Source of the DNA: Halegenticoccus tardaugens
GTDB lineage: Archaea > Halobacteriota > Halobacteria > Halobacteriales > Haloferacaceae
Reading direction: 5' to 3'
DNA length: 64,000 nucleotides
Assembly: GCF_004116405.1 (NCBI RefSeq)
Contig: NZ_SDIC01000004.1
Coordinates: 416,079-480,078, forward strand
In this document: piece after piece, positions 16,526 to 24,548 of the stretch
How positions within the stretch are numbered: the first letter of the stretch is position 1
Layout of the letters: each line of letters begins with the position of its first letter
Position numbers and translations under genes: made by a program
The notes under the pieces: model-generated
The model's input: the letters and a program-made list of their open reading frames with translations, nothing else
Databases searched by the model: none
Told to the model about the DNA's origin: nothing

Positions 16526-17947
16526 TCACGCGGGTGATTCGACGCGCAGCGCGTCGGCGGCCTTCTCCGCCTCCGTCTGTACGAGAAACGTCCGATCGTC
16601 CGCGTACGCTGCGGCCGCTTCGAGCGCCTCTTTCGTGCCGATCCGTCTGAGCGCCCACGCGGCGCTGGCGCGGACGTTCGAGTTCTCGTCGTCCGAGAGG
16701 ACGTCCGAGAGCGGGTCGATCGCGCGGGTGTCGCCGATGAGACCGAGCGCGCGGGCCGCGTGCGGTCGGACGTTGTCGTTGTCCATCACGAGCTTGTTCG
16801 CGAGCGCCTGCGTCGCCTCCTCGCTGCCGATCTCGCCGAGCGCCTTGAACGTCACCTTCTGGAGCGCGGGGTCTTTGTCCGCGTCGACGTAGTCGAGGAG
16901 CGTCTCGACCGCATCCTCGGCGGCCATCTTCCCGAGCGCCGTGATCGCCGGCTTGTCGCGCTTCTGGGCGCGCTGGTGCATCGCGTCGAACGCGCGCCGG
17001 TCGTTCATCCGGGTGATCGCTTCGAGACAGTGCTCCTCCATGAACTCCGACCCGAGCAGATCGAGCGCGAGCAGGATCATCTCGACGTTTCCGCGCTGTT
17101 CGTGCTCCTTGAGCGCGCTCCACTCCGGTGGGTAGTCCTTGTAGTGGCCGAGCACGTCGTAGAATCCCTCCGCCTGGAGCTTCTCGCGGACCTCGAGGTC
17201 GTCCCACTCCTCGGCGTCTTCGAGATCCGACGCCAGCTCCTCGGCGGCGTCGAGGAGCGCCGCGATCGTCTCGTCGTCCTCGTCCGGATCGAGGTCGGCG
17301 TCCTCGACGGCGTCGGCCGCCTCGGAGAGGGCGGCGACGAGCGTCGCTTCCTCGTCGTCATCGACCGATGAGACGTCGGTTCCGAGGATTTCGTCGACGG
17401 ACGCGGTGAAGTTCTCGACCGCCTCGACGACCTCGGGTTCGCCCTTCTCCGTCCAGCGGGTGTCCTCGACCTTCGACTTCGATTCCTCGATCGACTCGAT
17501 CACGTCCTCGGCGTACGGGCCGCGCTCCTCCTCCAGGTCCTCGCGGAGGTCGGAGAGACGCGATTCGAGCACCTCCTCCGGATCCTCCTCCTCTTCGTCC
17601 TCGGGCTCCGGGAGGTCCGTCGCTTCGAGGTCCGCTTCGACGAGGTCGAGTGCGGCCTCGACTTCGTCGAGATCCGACTTCGTCTCGGCGGCTTCGAGAT
17701 CCGATTCGGCGGCGTCGAGTCGCTCGTCCAGACTCTCGGCGGTGATTTCGGTCGCCGGCTCCTCCGCGCTCTCCGTCTCTTCCGCGCCTTCCACCTCCTC
17801 GGACTCTTCGTCGGACTCCGAAGCTTCGTCAGCTTCGGACCCTTCCGGCTCTTCGTCGACTTCGTCTTCCGGCGTTTCCTCTGCCGCCGACTCCTCCGGA
17901 GTCTCCTCGACCTCGGCCTCCTCGGGCTCGTCGTCCCCGTTACTCAT
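16526..17947 (-). CDS. HEAT-repeat protein with very acidic N-terminal region
   Basis: 473 residues. Residues 1-75 are almost entirely Glu/Asp/Ser/Ala. Residues 75-250 look like coiled or helical acidic repeats. The C-terminal 200 residues contain HEAT/PBS-lyase-type repeats (ITALGKMAAEDAVETLLDYV, FKALGEIGSEEATQALANKL, ARALGLIGDTRAIDPLSDVL, AWALRRIGTKEALEAAAAYA). These are protein-binding scaffolds rather than phycobilin lyases in archaea. Partners are unknown. The ATG at 17947 was chosen over the upstream basic extension. Confidence 0.8.
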   Translation of the reverse strand: MSNGDDEPEEAEVEETPEESAAEETPEDEVDEEPEGSEADEASESDEESEEVEGAEETESAEEPATEITAESLDERLDAAESDLEAAETKSDLDEVEAALDLVEADLEATDLPEPEDEEEEDPEEVLESRLSDLREDLEEERGPYAEDVIESIEESKSKVEDTRWTEKGEPEVVEAVENFTASVDEILGTDVSSVDDDEEATLVAALSEAADAVEDADLDPDEDDETIAALLDAAEELASDLEDAEEWDDLEVREKLQAEGFYDVLGHYKDYPPEWSALKEHEQRGNVEMILLALDLLGSEFMEEHCLEAITRMNDRRAFDAMHQRAQKRDKPAITALGKMAAEDAVETLLDYVDADKDPALQKVTFKALGEIGSEEATQALANKLVMDNDNVRPHAARALGLIGDTRAIDPLSDVLSDDENSNVRASAAWALRRIGTKEALEAAAAYADDRTFLVQTEAEKAADALRVESPA

Positions 17948-18064
17948 ATGCCGAACGTCCGTCGGTGAGCGAAAAGAGCGTTTCCATTCGCCGCTTGGAC
18001 GCAACAAACGGGAGCCGTCTCTCCGATTCGCGGCGGCCGAGGTGACACAACGCACAACAATTTT

Positions 18065-18078
18065 TTAGGAAAACCAAA
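18065..18078 (+). promoter_or_regulatory. Candidate Idr/DtxR iron box upstream of dpsA
   Basis: TTAGGAAAACCAAA lies about 25 bases upstream of the dpsA TATA-like CTTTAAG. It matches the palindromic form TTAGG-N4-CCTAA (seen perfectly at 19016) with one difference. It sits inside a wider T6...A6 inverted arrangement at 18061-18081. Haloarchaeal Idr/SirR (DtxR family) regulators bind such sites; control of dpsA by it is inferred. Confidence 0.5.
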
Positions 18079-18134
18079 AAAGCGTTTCCGGCGTGTGAAT
18101 CTTTAAGTGGATGGCGCGCGTACGACGAACCGTC

Positions 18135-18680
18135 ATGAGCACGCAAAAGACGGTCCGACAGCCGGCGGGCGAGGTCGAGGAGAACGCCCTTCGCATCGGG
18201 ACCGACAAGGCCGAGCAGATCATCGACGCGCTGAACACGGACCTCGCGAACGCGTACGTCCTGTACCACCAGCTGAAAAAGCACCACTGGAACGTCGAAG
18301 GCGCCGAGTTCCGCGACCTGCACATCTTCCTCGAAGAGGCCTACGAACACGCCGAGGAGGGTGCCGACATCATCGCCGAGCGCGCGCAGGCCCTCGGCGG
18401 GGTCCCGGTCTCGGGCCCGGCGAACCTCGAAGAGCGCGCAACCGTCGAGTTCGAGGGCGAGGACGTGTACGACGTTCGAACGTCGCTTCAGAACGACCTG
18501 GGCGTCTACGGCGACATCATCGAGGACATGCGCGAGCACATCCAGCTCGCGGACAACCTCGGCGACTACGCCACCGAAGAGATCCTCCGCGAGATCCTCG
18601 TTCACGTCGAAGAGGACGCCCACCACATCGAGCACTACCTCGAGGACGACACCCTCGTGCTCGAATCGGCGACGAAGTAA
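18135..18680 (+). CDS. dpsA: DNA-binding ferritin-like protein DpsA
   Basis: 181 residues, closely resembling Halobacterium salinarum DpsA in length and in YVLYHQLKKHHWNVEG and EEDAHHIEHYLEDDTL. The inter-subunit ferroxidase ligands are present (His51, His63, Glu67, Asp78, Glu82). It forms a dodecameric cage that oxidises and stores iron and protects DNA. MSTQKT at 18135 matches the known N-terminus and so beats the upstream ATG at 18111. A TATA-like CTTTAAG at about 18100 and an iron box upstream suggest iron control. Confidence 0.96.
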   Translation: MSTQKTVRQPAGEVEENALRIGTDKAEQIIDALNTDLANAYVLYHQLKKHHWNVEGAEFRDLHIFLEEAYEHAEEGADIIAERAQALGGVPVSGPANLEERATVEFEGEDVYDVRTSLQNDLGVYGDIIEDMREHIQLADNLGDYATEEILREILVHVEEDAHHIEHYLEDDTLVLESATK

Positions 18681-18842
18681 GCCGGCGCGCCTCAGTTTTC
18701 CCATCTTTCTCGCGTCGAGCGACCGCGCTCGGACGGTGCAGACAGAGAGGAGCGGCGGCCGCACGCGGCGGAAACGTTCGATCGACGACGGAGGAGACCA
18801 GACTGTGGACGGCGGTGCAACAGCAGACGAGAGAACTCGGGA

Positions 18843-19007
18843 CTACCGCTCGAGCGTGACCGTGAGATCGGTCGCGATCCAGCCGTCTTGGTTTCCGTCC
18901 TCGGTGAAGACTGTGCGATTCGGAGAGGTACGACACGCCGAGATACAGAAGTCGGGATCTCTCGGTTCCTCCACGAGGTCTCCGTCGCGGGCGTCGGTGA
19001 CTGCCAT
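18843..19007 (-). CDS. 54-residue Cys-containing small protein under a candidate iron box
   Basis: ATG 19007 to TAG 18843 encodes 54 residues, including DFCISACRTSPN with a CxxxC and the tail DGWIATDLTVTLER. That W-I-x-(S/T)-D-x-x-V ending is common in tiny haloarchaeal proteins of unknown function. A TATA-like TATATAC at about 19033-19038 gives leaderless spacing to the ATG, and a perfect TTAGGCGTGCCTAA lies between them. The gene is short but its promoter architecture is excellent. It faces away from nothing obvious and lies 162 bases past dpsA in the opposite direction. Confidence 0.7.
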   Translation of the reverse strand: MAVTDARDGDLVEEPRDPDFCISACRTSPNRTVFTEDGNQDGWIATDLTVTLER

Positions 19008-19015
19008 GGGCGGAC

Positions 19016-19029
19016 TTAGGCGTGCCTAA
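19016..19029 (-). promoter_or_regulatory. Perfect DtxR/Idr-type operator TTAGGCGTGCCTAA
   Basis: A perfect 5+4+5 palindrome lies between the TATA element (about 19031-19039, minus strand) and the start of the 54-residue gene, a position where a bound repressor would block transcription. A further half-site, GGCCTAAA, lies on the other side of the TATA box at 19049-19056. Iron-dependent DtxR-family proteins (Idr1/Idr2, SirR) are known in haloarchaea; their identity here is inferred. Confidence 0.65.
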
Positions 19030-19089
19030 AGGTATATACGTTTTGGTTGGCCTAAATCCGTGGGCAACCGCTCTGCAACCCGGCGGTCC

Positions 19090-19764
19090 TCAGAACGGAA
19101 GCCACCCGCTGCGGTAGTCACGCTCGGGAAGGTGCCACCGCTGTTCCGGTCCGTCGCGAACCCGCAGTTCGATCACGGCGTCGAAGAGCGGGGCGAGTCG
19201 GAGCGCGATCGGATCGTCGCGTTCGACGCCGAGATGAAAGTGTACCATCCCGGCGACGGCCCGCGTGCGGCTCGCCAGTTCGTTCACGAATCGGTGGACC
19301 GACTCCTCCCGATGCGCGGACAGAAGCGGAGAGAGGGAGTCGAAACAGACCCGGAGTTCGCCGGGATCGAGGCTCCCGGCGCGCGACTCGAACGTCCGGA
19401 TCTCCTCCCCGACCGCGCGCGCGAACTCGCCGAGCCGATCGGACCGGACGCGTCGGTGGGGGAGGGAGTCATCGACGTCGACCGGTCCACCCGTCGACGC
19501 CGCGTATCGGGTCGCTGCCGCCCGCGAGACGACGCGAACCGTATCGGGTTCCGTCGGTCCGTTGCCGAGCCGCTCGTGAGTGTACGTCCGGTCCGTGAAC
19601 ACGAAAAGGCGTCGACGCGGTCGGACTACGGCGTCGCCGAGCAGTCGAGCCGAAGCGGTTCGTCGGGCCTGCGCCGACGGTGCTCCGACGACCAGTATGC
19701 CACAGCCGCCGCGTTTCAGTTCGTCGAGCGACCGAGCGAACACGTCCTCCTCTCCGGACTTCAT
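19090..19764 (-). CDS. DUF7504-like haloarchaeal protein (RecA-superfamily-like)
   Basis: 224 residues. The order of segments (ILVVGAPSA near residue 23, an alternating VVSRAA region, then RVCFDSLSPLL near 138 and MVHFHLGVER) follows haloarchaeal DUF7504 proteins, which resemble degenerate KaiC/RecA-like ATPases. The usual Walker A lysine is not seen, so ATP hydrolysis is doubtful. DUF7504 genes often sit near HalOD1 or signalling genes; here the neighbour is an oxidoreductase. The ATG at 19764 has a perfect 16-bp palindrome just upstream. Confidence 0.65.
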   Translation of the reverse strand: MKSGEEDVFARSLDELKRGGCGILVVGAPSAQARRTASARLLGDAVVRPRRRLFVFTDRTYTHERLGNGPTEPDTVRVVSRAAATRYAASTGGPVDVDDSLPHRRVRSDRLGEFARAVGEEIRTFESRAGSLDPGELRVCFDSLSPLLSAHREESVHRFVNELASRTRAVAGMVHFHLGVERDDPIALRLAPLFDAVIELRVRDGPEQRWHLPERDYRSGWLPF

Positions 19765-19772
19765 CCCTTTTC

Positions 19773-19788
19773 GTTCAATATATTGAAC
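19773..19788. promoter_or_regulatory. Perfect 16-bp palindrome GTTCAATATATTGAAC
   Basis: This palindrome starts 9 bases upstream of the DUF7504-like ATG and contains a TATA-like core, so a bound dimer would cover the promoter. It lies in the AT-rich 124-base gap shared with the divergent old-yellow-enzyme gene. No regulator gene is adjacent. Confidence 0.6.
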
Positions 19789-19888
19789 TACTTACACAAT
19801 AAGTGTTGTGGGTCATCTCCTCTCGAAATAAACATTCCAGCGGGCGCGATTCAACACCGATTTTATCGTTTGGCCCGTACGCGAACCG

Positions 19889-20980
19889 ATGACGGATTCG
19901 TTATTCGATGAACTGACAATACGCGGGACCACGATTCCGAATCGGGTGATGGTTTCGCCGATGTGCCAGTACTCGTCGACGGACGGGCTGGCGACCGACT
20001 GGCACCTGGTTCACCTCGGTAGCCGCGCCGTCGGTGGCGCGGGCGTCGTCATGACGGAGGCGACGGCGGTCGAGCCGCGTGGACGCATCTCGCCGCAAGA
20101 CCTCGGTATCTGGACCAGCGAACAGGCCGACGCGCTCGCACCGACCGCGGCGTTCATCCGCTCGCAGGGAAGCGTTCCGGCGATCCAGCTCGCCCACGCG
20201 GGTCGAAAGGCGAGTACGCGCCGACCGTGGGAAGGCGGCGGTCCGATCGCGCCGGCCGACGGCGGTTGGGACGTCGTCGGCCCCGGCGACGAGCCGTGGC
20301 CGTACGACGGCGAAGACGCGGACGTGCCGCGCCTGCGAGCGATGACGACGGCGGACATCGACGACGTGATCGACGCGTTCGCGAGCGCCGCGGAGCGGGC
20401 GCTCGCCGCCGGTTTCGAAATTCCCGAGGTGCACGCCGCGCACGGGTACCTCATACACGAGTTTCTCTCGCCGGTGACGAACGACCGCGAGGACGAGTAC
20501 GGCGGGAGCTTCGAGAACCGGACTCGCCTCCTGCGGGAGGTGACCGCGGCGGTCCGGGCGGTCTGGCCCGACGACAAGCCCGTGTTCGTCCGCATCTCGG
20601 CGACGGACTGGCTGCCGGATCGGGACTCGTGGGACCTCGAGCAGTCGATCCGGCTCGCCCCGATGCTCGGGGAGGTTGGCGCGGATCTCATCGACGTGAG
20701 CGCGGGCGGCATCCACCCCGATCAACGACTCCCCGGGACCGGACCGGGGTATCAGATCCCGTACGCCGAGGCGATCAAAGCCGAGACCGATCTCGCGGTG
20801 GGCGCGGTCGGCGGCATCACAACGCCGGAACAGGCGGACCAACTGGTCAGGAACGGCCGCGCGGATCTCGCCATCGTCGGGCGCGAACACCTCCGTGATC
20901 CCTACTTCACCCTTCACGCCGCCGGCGCGCTCGACGCCGACGTCGAGTGGCCCGTCCAGTACCGGCGGGCGACGGACTGA
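19889..20980 (+). CDS. NADH:flavin oxidoreductase, old yellow enzyme family (YqjM-like)
   Basis: 363 residues of the FMN TIM-barrel family. It carries the thermophilic-like/YqjM markers: Cys26 and Tyr28 in PMCQYSS, His182 and His185 in VHAAHGYL, and the FMN-binding GAVGGITTP and VGREHLRDPYF. Such enzymes reduce activated C=C bonds or nitro groups with NAD(P)H. A GATTTTATCG stretch about 27 bases before ATG 19889 fits a leaderless promoter. The physiological substrate is unknown; stress detoxification is usual for this group. Confidence 0.9.
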   Translation: MTDSLFDELTIRGTTIPNRVMVSPMCQYSSTDGLATDWHLVHLGSRAVGGAGVVMTEATAVEPRGRISPQDLGIWTSEQADALAPTAAFIRSQGSVPAIQLAHAGRKASTRRPWEGGGPIAPADGGWDVVGPGDEPWPYDGEDADVPRLRAMTTADIDDVIDAFASAAERALAAGFEIPEVHAAHGYLIHEFLSPVTNDREDEYGGSFENRTRLLREVTAAVRAVWPDDKPVFVRISATDWLPDRDSWDLEQSIRLAPMLGEVGADLIDVSAGGIHPDQRLPGTGPGYQIPYAEAIKAETDLAVGAVGGITTPEQADQLVRNGRADLAIVGREHLRDPYFTLHAAGALDADVEWPVQYRRATD

Positions 20981-21054
20981 CAGACGCCTGTGCGGCCTCG
21001 AGTCGCCGCGTCGACGGTCCAACGCTTAAGCCGGCGGCGACGCTACCGGTGCGT

Positions 21055-21786
21055 ATGAGCCGCCGCCGCGACGAAGACCACGACCGTCGGGATCGAATCC
21101 GGGACGACGATCTCGCGGACCTCCTCGACGACCTCGGAACGACCCTCGAAGAACTCAGGCGCGAGCTCCGCGCGTCGCCCGACTACCGACGGGGCCGCCG
21201 GAGGCGTCGCTTTCGCCCCCCGACGCCCCGCGAGATCCTCCGGTTCACGGAGGAGTACACCATCCCCACGGTCATCGCGGTTCTCGAGGCGAACATCCGC
21301 GCGCTCGAACTCCTCGGACGCCTGCTCCGACTCGCCGATCCCGAGCGCGCGCTGCGCGAGGAGTCCGACGCCGCGCGAACGCGGATGGACGCGGTCCGTC
21401 GGGACGCGGTAGACGGGTTGGAGGGGGCGCTTTCGGAGCTTCGCGCCGCGCTCTCGGAGGCCGATCTGCCCGAGAATCCCGAATCCCGCTCGATCATCGA
21501 GGACGCGCGCGAACTCGCCGACGAGATCGAATCGCAGATCGCGGCGGGGAGGGACCGTGCGAGGGATCGACGCGAGTCGGATCGCGCGGGGGGAATCTCG
21601 ATCGCCGTCGACGAAGAGGACCCAGAGACGCCGCCGGACGCCTCGCGGGGGGACGAGACGACGGACGACGACTCGGAGGACGACGCGCCGGGGGTGGACA
21701 TCGACGCGGAACTCGACTCGATTCGCGACGAGCTGGAGCGGGCCGAACGGGGAGACGATTCCGCTCGCGACGGAGACGACGAGTAG
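21055..21786 (+). CDS. Charged haloarchaeal protein (DUF7547-like)
   Basis: 243 residues, with no signal or membrane segment. The Arg/Asp-rich start leads to a conserved-looking core PPTPREILRFTEEYTIPTVIAVLEANIRALELLGRLLRL (about residues 51-90 in the protein), then amphipathic helices and a strongly acidic tail. This core is recognisable in haloarchaeal genomes as an uncharacterised family. A TATA-like GCTTAAG about 28 bases before ATG 21055 supports the start. The function cannot be inferred from the neighbours. Confidence 0.68.
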   Translation: MSRRRDEDHDRRDRIRDDDLADLLDDLGTTLEELRRELRASPDYRRGRRRRRFRPPTPREILRFTEEYTIPTVIAVLEANIRALELLGRLLRLADPERALREESDAARTRMDAVRRDAVDGLEGALSELRAALSEADLPENPESRSIIEDARELADEIESQIAAGRDRARDRRESDRAGGISIAVDEEDPETPPDASRGDETTDDDSEDDAPGVDIDAELDSIRDELERAERGDDSARDGDDE

Positions 21787-21915
21787 CGCGTCGTGGCGGA
21801 CAGACGGTGCGGGCGAACGCGCGACGGGTCACCGTGCACCCGCCTCGGCCGTCGCGCGACGACTCGTCAGATCATGACGACGCTGGTCCCGCTCTCCGAT
21901 AAAAAGGTTCGGCGA

Positions 21916-22293
21916 TCAGATCGGTTCGAACCGAAACCCGTCCCACTCCTGACTGTCCGGTTCCCGGATCCCCGCGCCCGGCTCTCGAAGCTCCTCGGCG
22001 TACACCGGCCGTACCTCGTCGCCGATCTCGGCGTCCGCCGTCGTCAACTGGCCGATCGCGCGCACCGGCTCGCCCTCCACGTCGAACTCGACGATGGCGA
22101 GGGAGTTCGGCTCTCGGACGCCCGGCGGCGTCGCGGTGCTCGTCGTCCAGGTGACGACCTCGGCGGTGTGTTCGCTCAGGTCGACCGTCCCGACCGGCTC
22201 CTCGCCGTCGGGTCCGATCGGGTGGCCGGGGTAGGTGATGCTCCCGTCGGGGTAGCGGTACGCCTCCATGGTTCGCTCTCCGTCTTCGCTCAT
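21916..22293 (-). CDS. DUF35 OB-fold protein lacking the zinc ribbon, thiolase partner
   Basis: 125 residues. The OB-fold half is typical of DUF35 acyl-CoA-associated proteins (GTVDLSEHTAEVVTWTT, then GIREPDSQEWDGFRFEPI). The rubredoxin-like CxxC...CxxC zinc ribbon that normally precedes it is absent: the N-terminus reads YRYPDGSITYPGHP with no cysteine. DUF35 proteins bind beside thiolases and channel acyl-CoA, as in the archaeal thiolase/HMG-CoA synthase complex. The ATG overlaps the thiolase stop (ATGA). Confidence 0.82.
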   Translation of the reverse strand: MSEDGERTMEAYRYPDGSITYPGHPIGPDGEEPVGTVDLSEHTAEVVTWTTSTATPPGVREPNSLAIVEFDVEGEPVRAIGQLTTADAEIGDEVRPVYAEELREPGAGIREPDSQEWDGFRFEPI

Positions 22294-23447
22294 TCGCTCG
22301 CCTCCATGATCGTGGTGATGACGCAGTTTCCGAATCCACCGACGTTGCACGCGAGGCCGACGTTGGCGTCGACCTGTCGCGGCCCCGCCTCTCCTGTGAG
22401 CTGTTTGTAGATCTCGTACGCCTGCGCGACCCCGCTCGCACCGAGGGGGTGACCCTTGGACTTCAGTCCGCCGGAGGTGTTGATCGGGAGGTCGCCGTCG
22501 CGGTCGGTGACGCCCTCTTCGACGGCCTTCCAACCCTCCCCCTTCTCGAAGAAGCCGAGGTCCTCGCTCTGGAGGAACTCGAGGATGGTGAACATGTCGT
22601 GTAGCTCCGCCACGTCGACGTCTTCGGGGCCCAGATCCGCCATCTCGTAGGCGATCTCGCTCGATTCGACCACGCCGCGCATCGTCGTCGGGTCCGCGCG
22701 CTCGTGGACGACGTGGGTGTCGGTCGCGCCGCCGATGCCCGCGATCACGGCGTACTCGTCGGCGTACTCGCGGGCGACCGATTCGGGGCAGAACATGAGC
22801 GCCGCGCTCCCGTCCGTGATGGGACAAAAGTCGTACAGGCGCAGGGGGTCCGCGATGATCGGCGAGTCGAGGACGGTGTCGAGATCGACCTCCTTGCGGA
22901 ACTGCGCGTGGGGGTTGTCCACGCCGTTTTTGTGGTTCTTCACGGCGACCTTGCCGAGGCTCTCGCGGGGCGCGTCGTAGGTGTGCAGATAGAGGCGAGC
23001 GGTCAATCCGGCGAAACTCGGCAGCGTGACGCCGTGTTTGTACTCGACCGGGTGGGTCAGCGAGGCGATCACGTCCGTCGACTCCGCCGTCGAGCGGTGG
23101 GTCATCTTCTCGCCGCCGACGAGGAGCGTCATGTCGCTCGCCCCGGAGGCGACCGACTGCCAGGCGGCGTACACGCCCGCCCCGCCACTGGAACTCGTCT
23201 GGTCGATCCGGGCGGTGTACGCCGGGACGGCCGCGAGGTCGTGAGCCAGCGCGTTCGGGACGCCGGTTTGCCCTTCGAACTCTCCGCTGGCCATGTTCGA
23301 AACGTAGAGGTGCTCCACTTCGTCGGGAGTGACGCCGGCGTCGTCGAGACAGGCCCGCCCGGCCTCCGCGAGGAGGTCTCGAACCCACTCCCCCTCGCGC
23401 TTGCCGAACCGGGTCATCGACGCGCCGACGATGGCTACGCGATCCAT
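22290..23447 (-). CDS. Thiolase-family protein (SCP-x/acetyl-CoA acetyltransferase-like) with Ser at the nucleophile position
   Basis: 385 residues with the thiolase fold: AIVGASMTRFGKREGEW at the start, KGHPLGASG with the catalytic His, and NVGGFGNCVIT at the end. The segment that normally contains the acyl-accepting Cys (ACASGG in archaeal acetoacetyl-CoA thiolases) reads TSSSGG, with Ser85 aligned to Cys, and the usual HDCFT is HDMFT. It may bind acyl-CoA without classic thiolysis, or use another chemistry. It is coupled to a DUF35 partner. Confidence 0.85.
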   Translation of the reverse strand: MDRVAIVGASMTRFGKREGEWVRDLLAEAGRACLDDAGVTPDEVEHLYVSNMASGEFEGQTGVPNALAHDLAAVPAYTARIDQTSSSGGAGVYAAWQSVASGASDMTLLVGGEKMTHRSTAESTDVIASLTHPVEYKHGVTLPSFAGLTARLYLHTYDAPRESLGKVAVKNHKNGVDNPHAQFRKEVDLDTVLDSPIIADPLRLYDFCPITDGSAALMFCPESVAREYADEYAVIAGIGGATDTHVVHERADPTTMRGVVESSEIAYEMADLGPEDVDVAELHDMFTILEFLQSEDLGFFEKGEGWKAVEEGVTDRDGDLPINTSGGLKSKGHPLGASGVAQAYEIYKQLTGEAGPRQVDANVGLACNVGGFGNCVITTIMEASE

Positions 23448-23599
23448 AGCCGCAAGGGTGCGGGCCACCCGCTTACCGTTTTTCCTTCCGCGCGCGACCG
23501 TCGGCCGCGGAACCAACTCCTCGTGACGACCGAAGGACAATTCCCCGAGACCCGTCGCGTCTCAAACCATTTATCCCGCGAGCCGCCGGAGGTGCGCGC

Positions 23600-24019
23600 A
23601 TGGACACCGAGGAGGTCGCCTCGACCGCCGGCGTCGTCGCCTGTCTGATCCTGCTCGCCGCGGTCGTCGTGCCGTACGGGGTTCTCACAGCCCCGGCCCA
23701 CCGCATCGGCGAGTACTACGCGTCCGGACCGGTCGGCGCGAACGTGCTCGCGTTCCTCGCGCTGGTCGGCGCGGTCGTCTTTCTCGCGGGTCGGAACGGG
23801 CGAACCGAACCCGACCTCGCCGCCGGAATCGCGCTCGTGCTCGGCCTTTCGGCGTTCGGTCTCGCGACCCTGTGGGCGCTCTCCGTGGAGCAGGCGGTGA
23901 TCTTCAGCTTCCCGGCGGCGGACGCGTGGATCGAGTCCCACCGCTGGGTGACCGTCGCCGCATCCGCGTTCGTCGCGCTCGCGGCGGTCGTCTACTCGCG
24001 GGCGGCGCTATCCGCCTGA
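23600..24019 (+). CDS. Four-helix membrane protein (DUF7548-like)
   Basis: 139 residues with four hydrophobic helices (about 9-30, 47-66, 74-97 and 114-135) and a short external loop containing HRIGEYYASGPVG. The family is small and uncharacterised. TTTATC about 30 bases before ATG 23600 fits a leaderless promoter. It lies just upstream of the SRP RNA gene on the same strand, with its own transcription likely. Confidence 0.7.
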   Translation: MDTEEVASTAGVVACLILLAAVVVPYGVLTAPAHRIGEYYASGPVGANVLAFLALVGAVVFLAGRNGRTEPDLAAGIALVLGLSAFGLATLWALSVEQAVIFSFPAADAWIESHRWVTVAASAFVALAAVVYSRAALSA

Positions 24020-24160
24020 GGTACGAACGCCGACGTCTCGCGGCCGATGCCGCGCCGCACGCGTGCGGCGCGTCGACGGAGGCGTCGAACCGCCGCGCCG
24101 TCGGTTCGTTTTCCGCGGGCGAGTCGAAAGGCCCTTAAGAGGGAAGCGGGTACGTGGTAC

Positions 24161-24471
24161 TGGACTAGGTCGGGCAGTTAGGCCCTGCTCCTCACCCGCA
24201 ATAGAGTCTTTAGCGGGGACCGAACGCCGGGGGCGTCCGGTCAGACCGGTGCGGGCCCCGGGAGCCAACGTCGAAGCCTCGTCCTACGGGGACAGCGGTC
24301 CGCGGCAGCCGCCCGCAGGGGCGGTGCGTCGCGGTTCGCCGACGACACCCCGTCAGGCGCGGAAGCGAGCAGCGGACCGTCGGACGTGCGTCGCTCGTAG
24401 GGTCACGGGGTGGAGGAGGCAACCGGGATTACCCGCGCCGGAACGCCGGGCAATCCCGGCCCGTCCGCACT
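24161..24471 (+). ncRNA. ffs: Archaeal signal recognition particle 7S RNA
   Basis: The SRP54-binding helix 8 is unmistakable: GTCAGGCGCGGAAGCGAGC begins at 24352, with the GGAA tetraloop and the asymmetric-loop AGCAGC. Upstream is GTCGGGCAGTTAGGCCCTGC near the 5' domain. A TATA-like CCCTTAAG at about 24130-24137 predicts a 5' end near 24160. GC-rich strands near 24440-24470 would close the molecule, ending before TCATACTTTC. The length of about 311 matches archaeal 7S RNA of roughly 300. Both ends are approximate. Open frames across it are spurious. Confidence 0.9.
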
Positions 24472-24548
24472 CATACTTTCATCGTAGCGTGGCGGGAGTC
24501 GCAGGCGCAATCGGTAGCTTCGACTTCCGTCCGTTCCAACGCCCCGTC

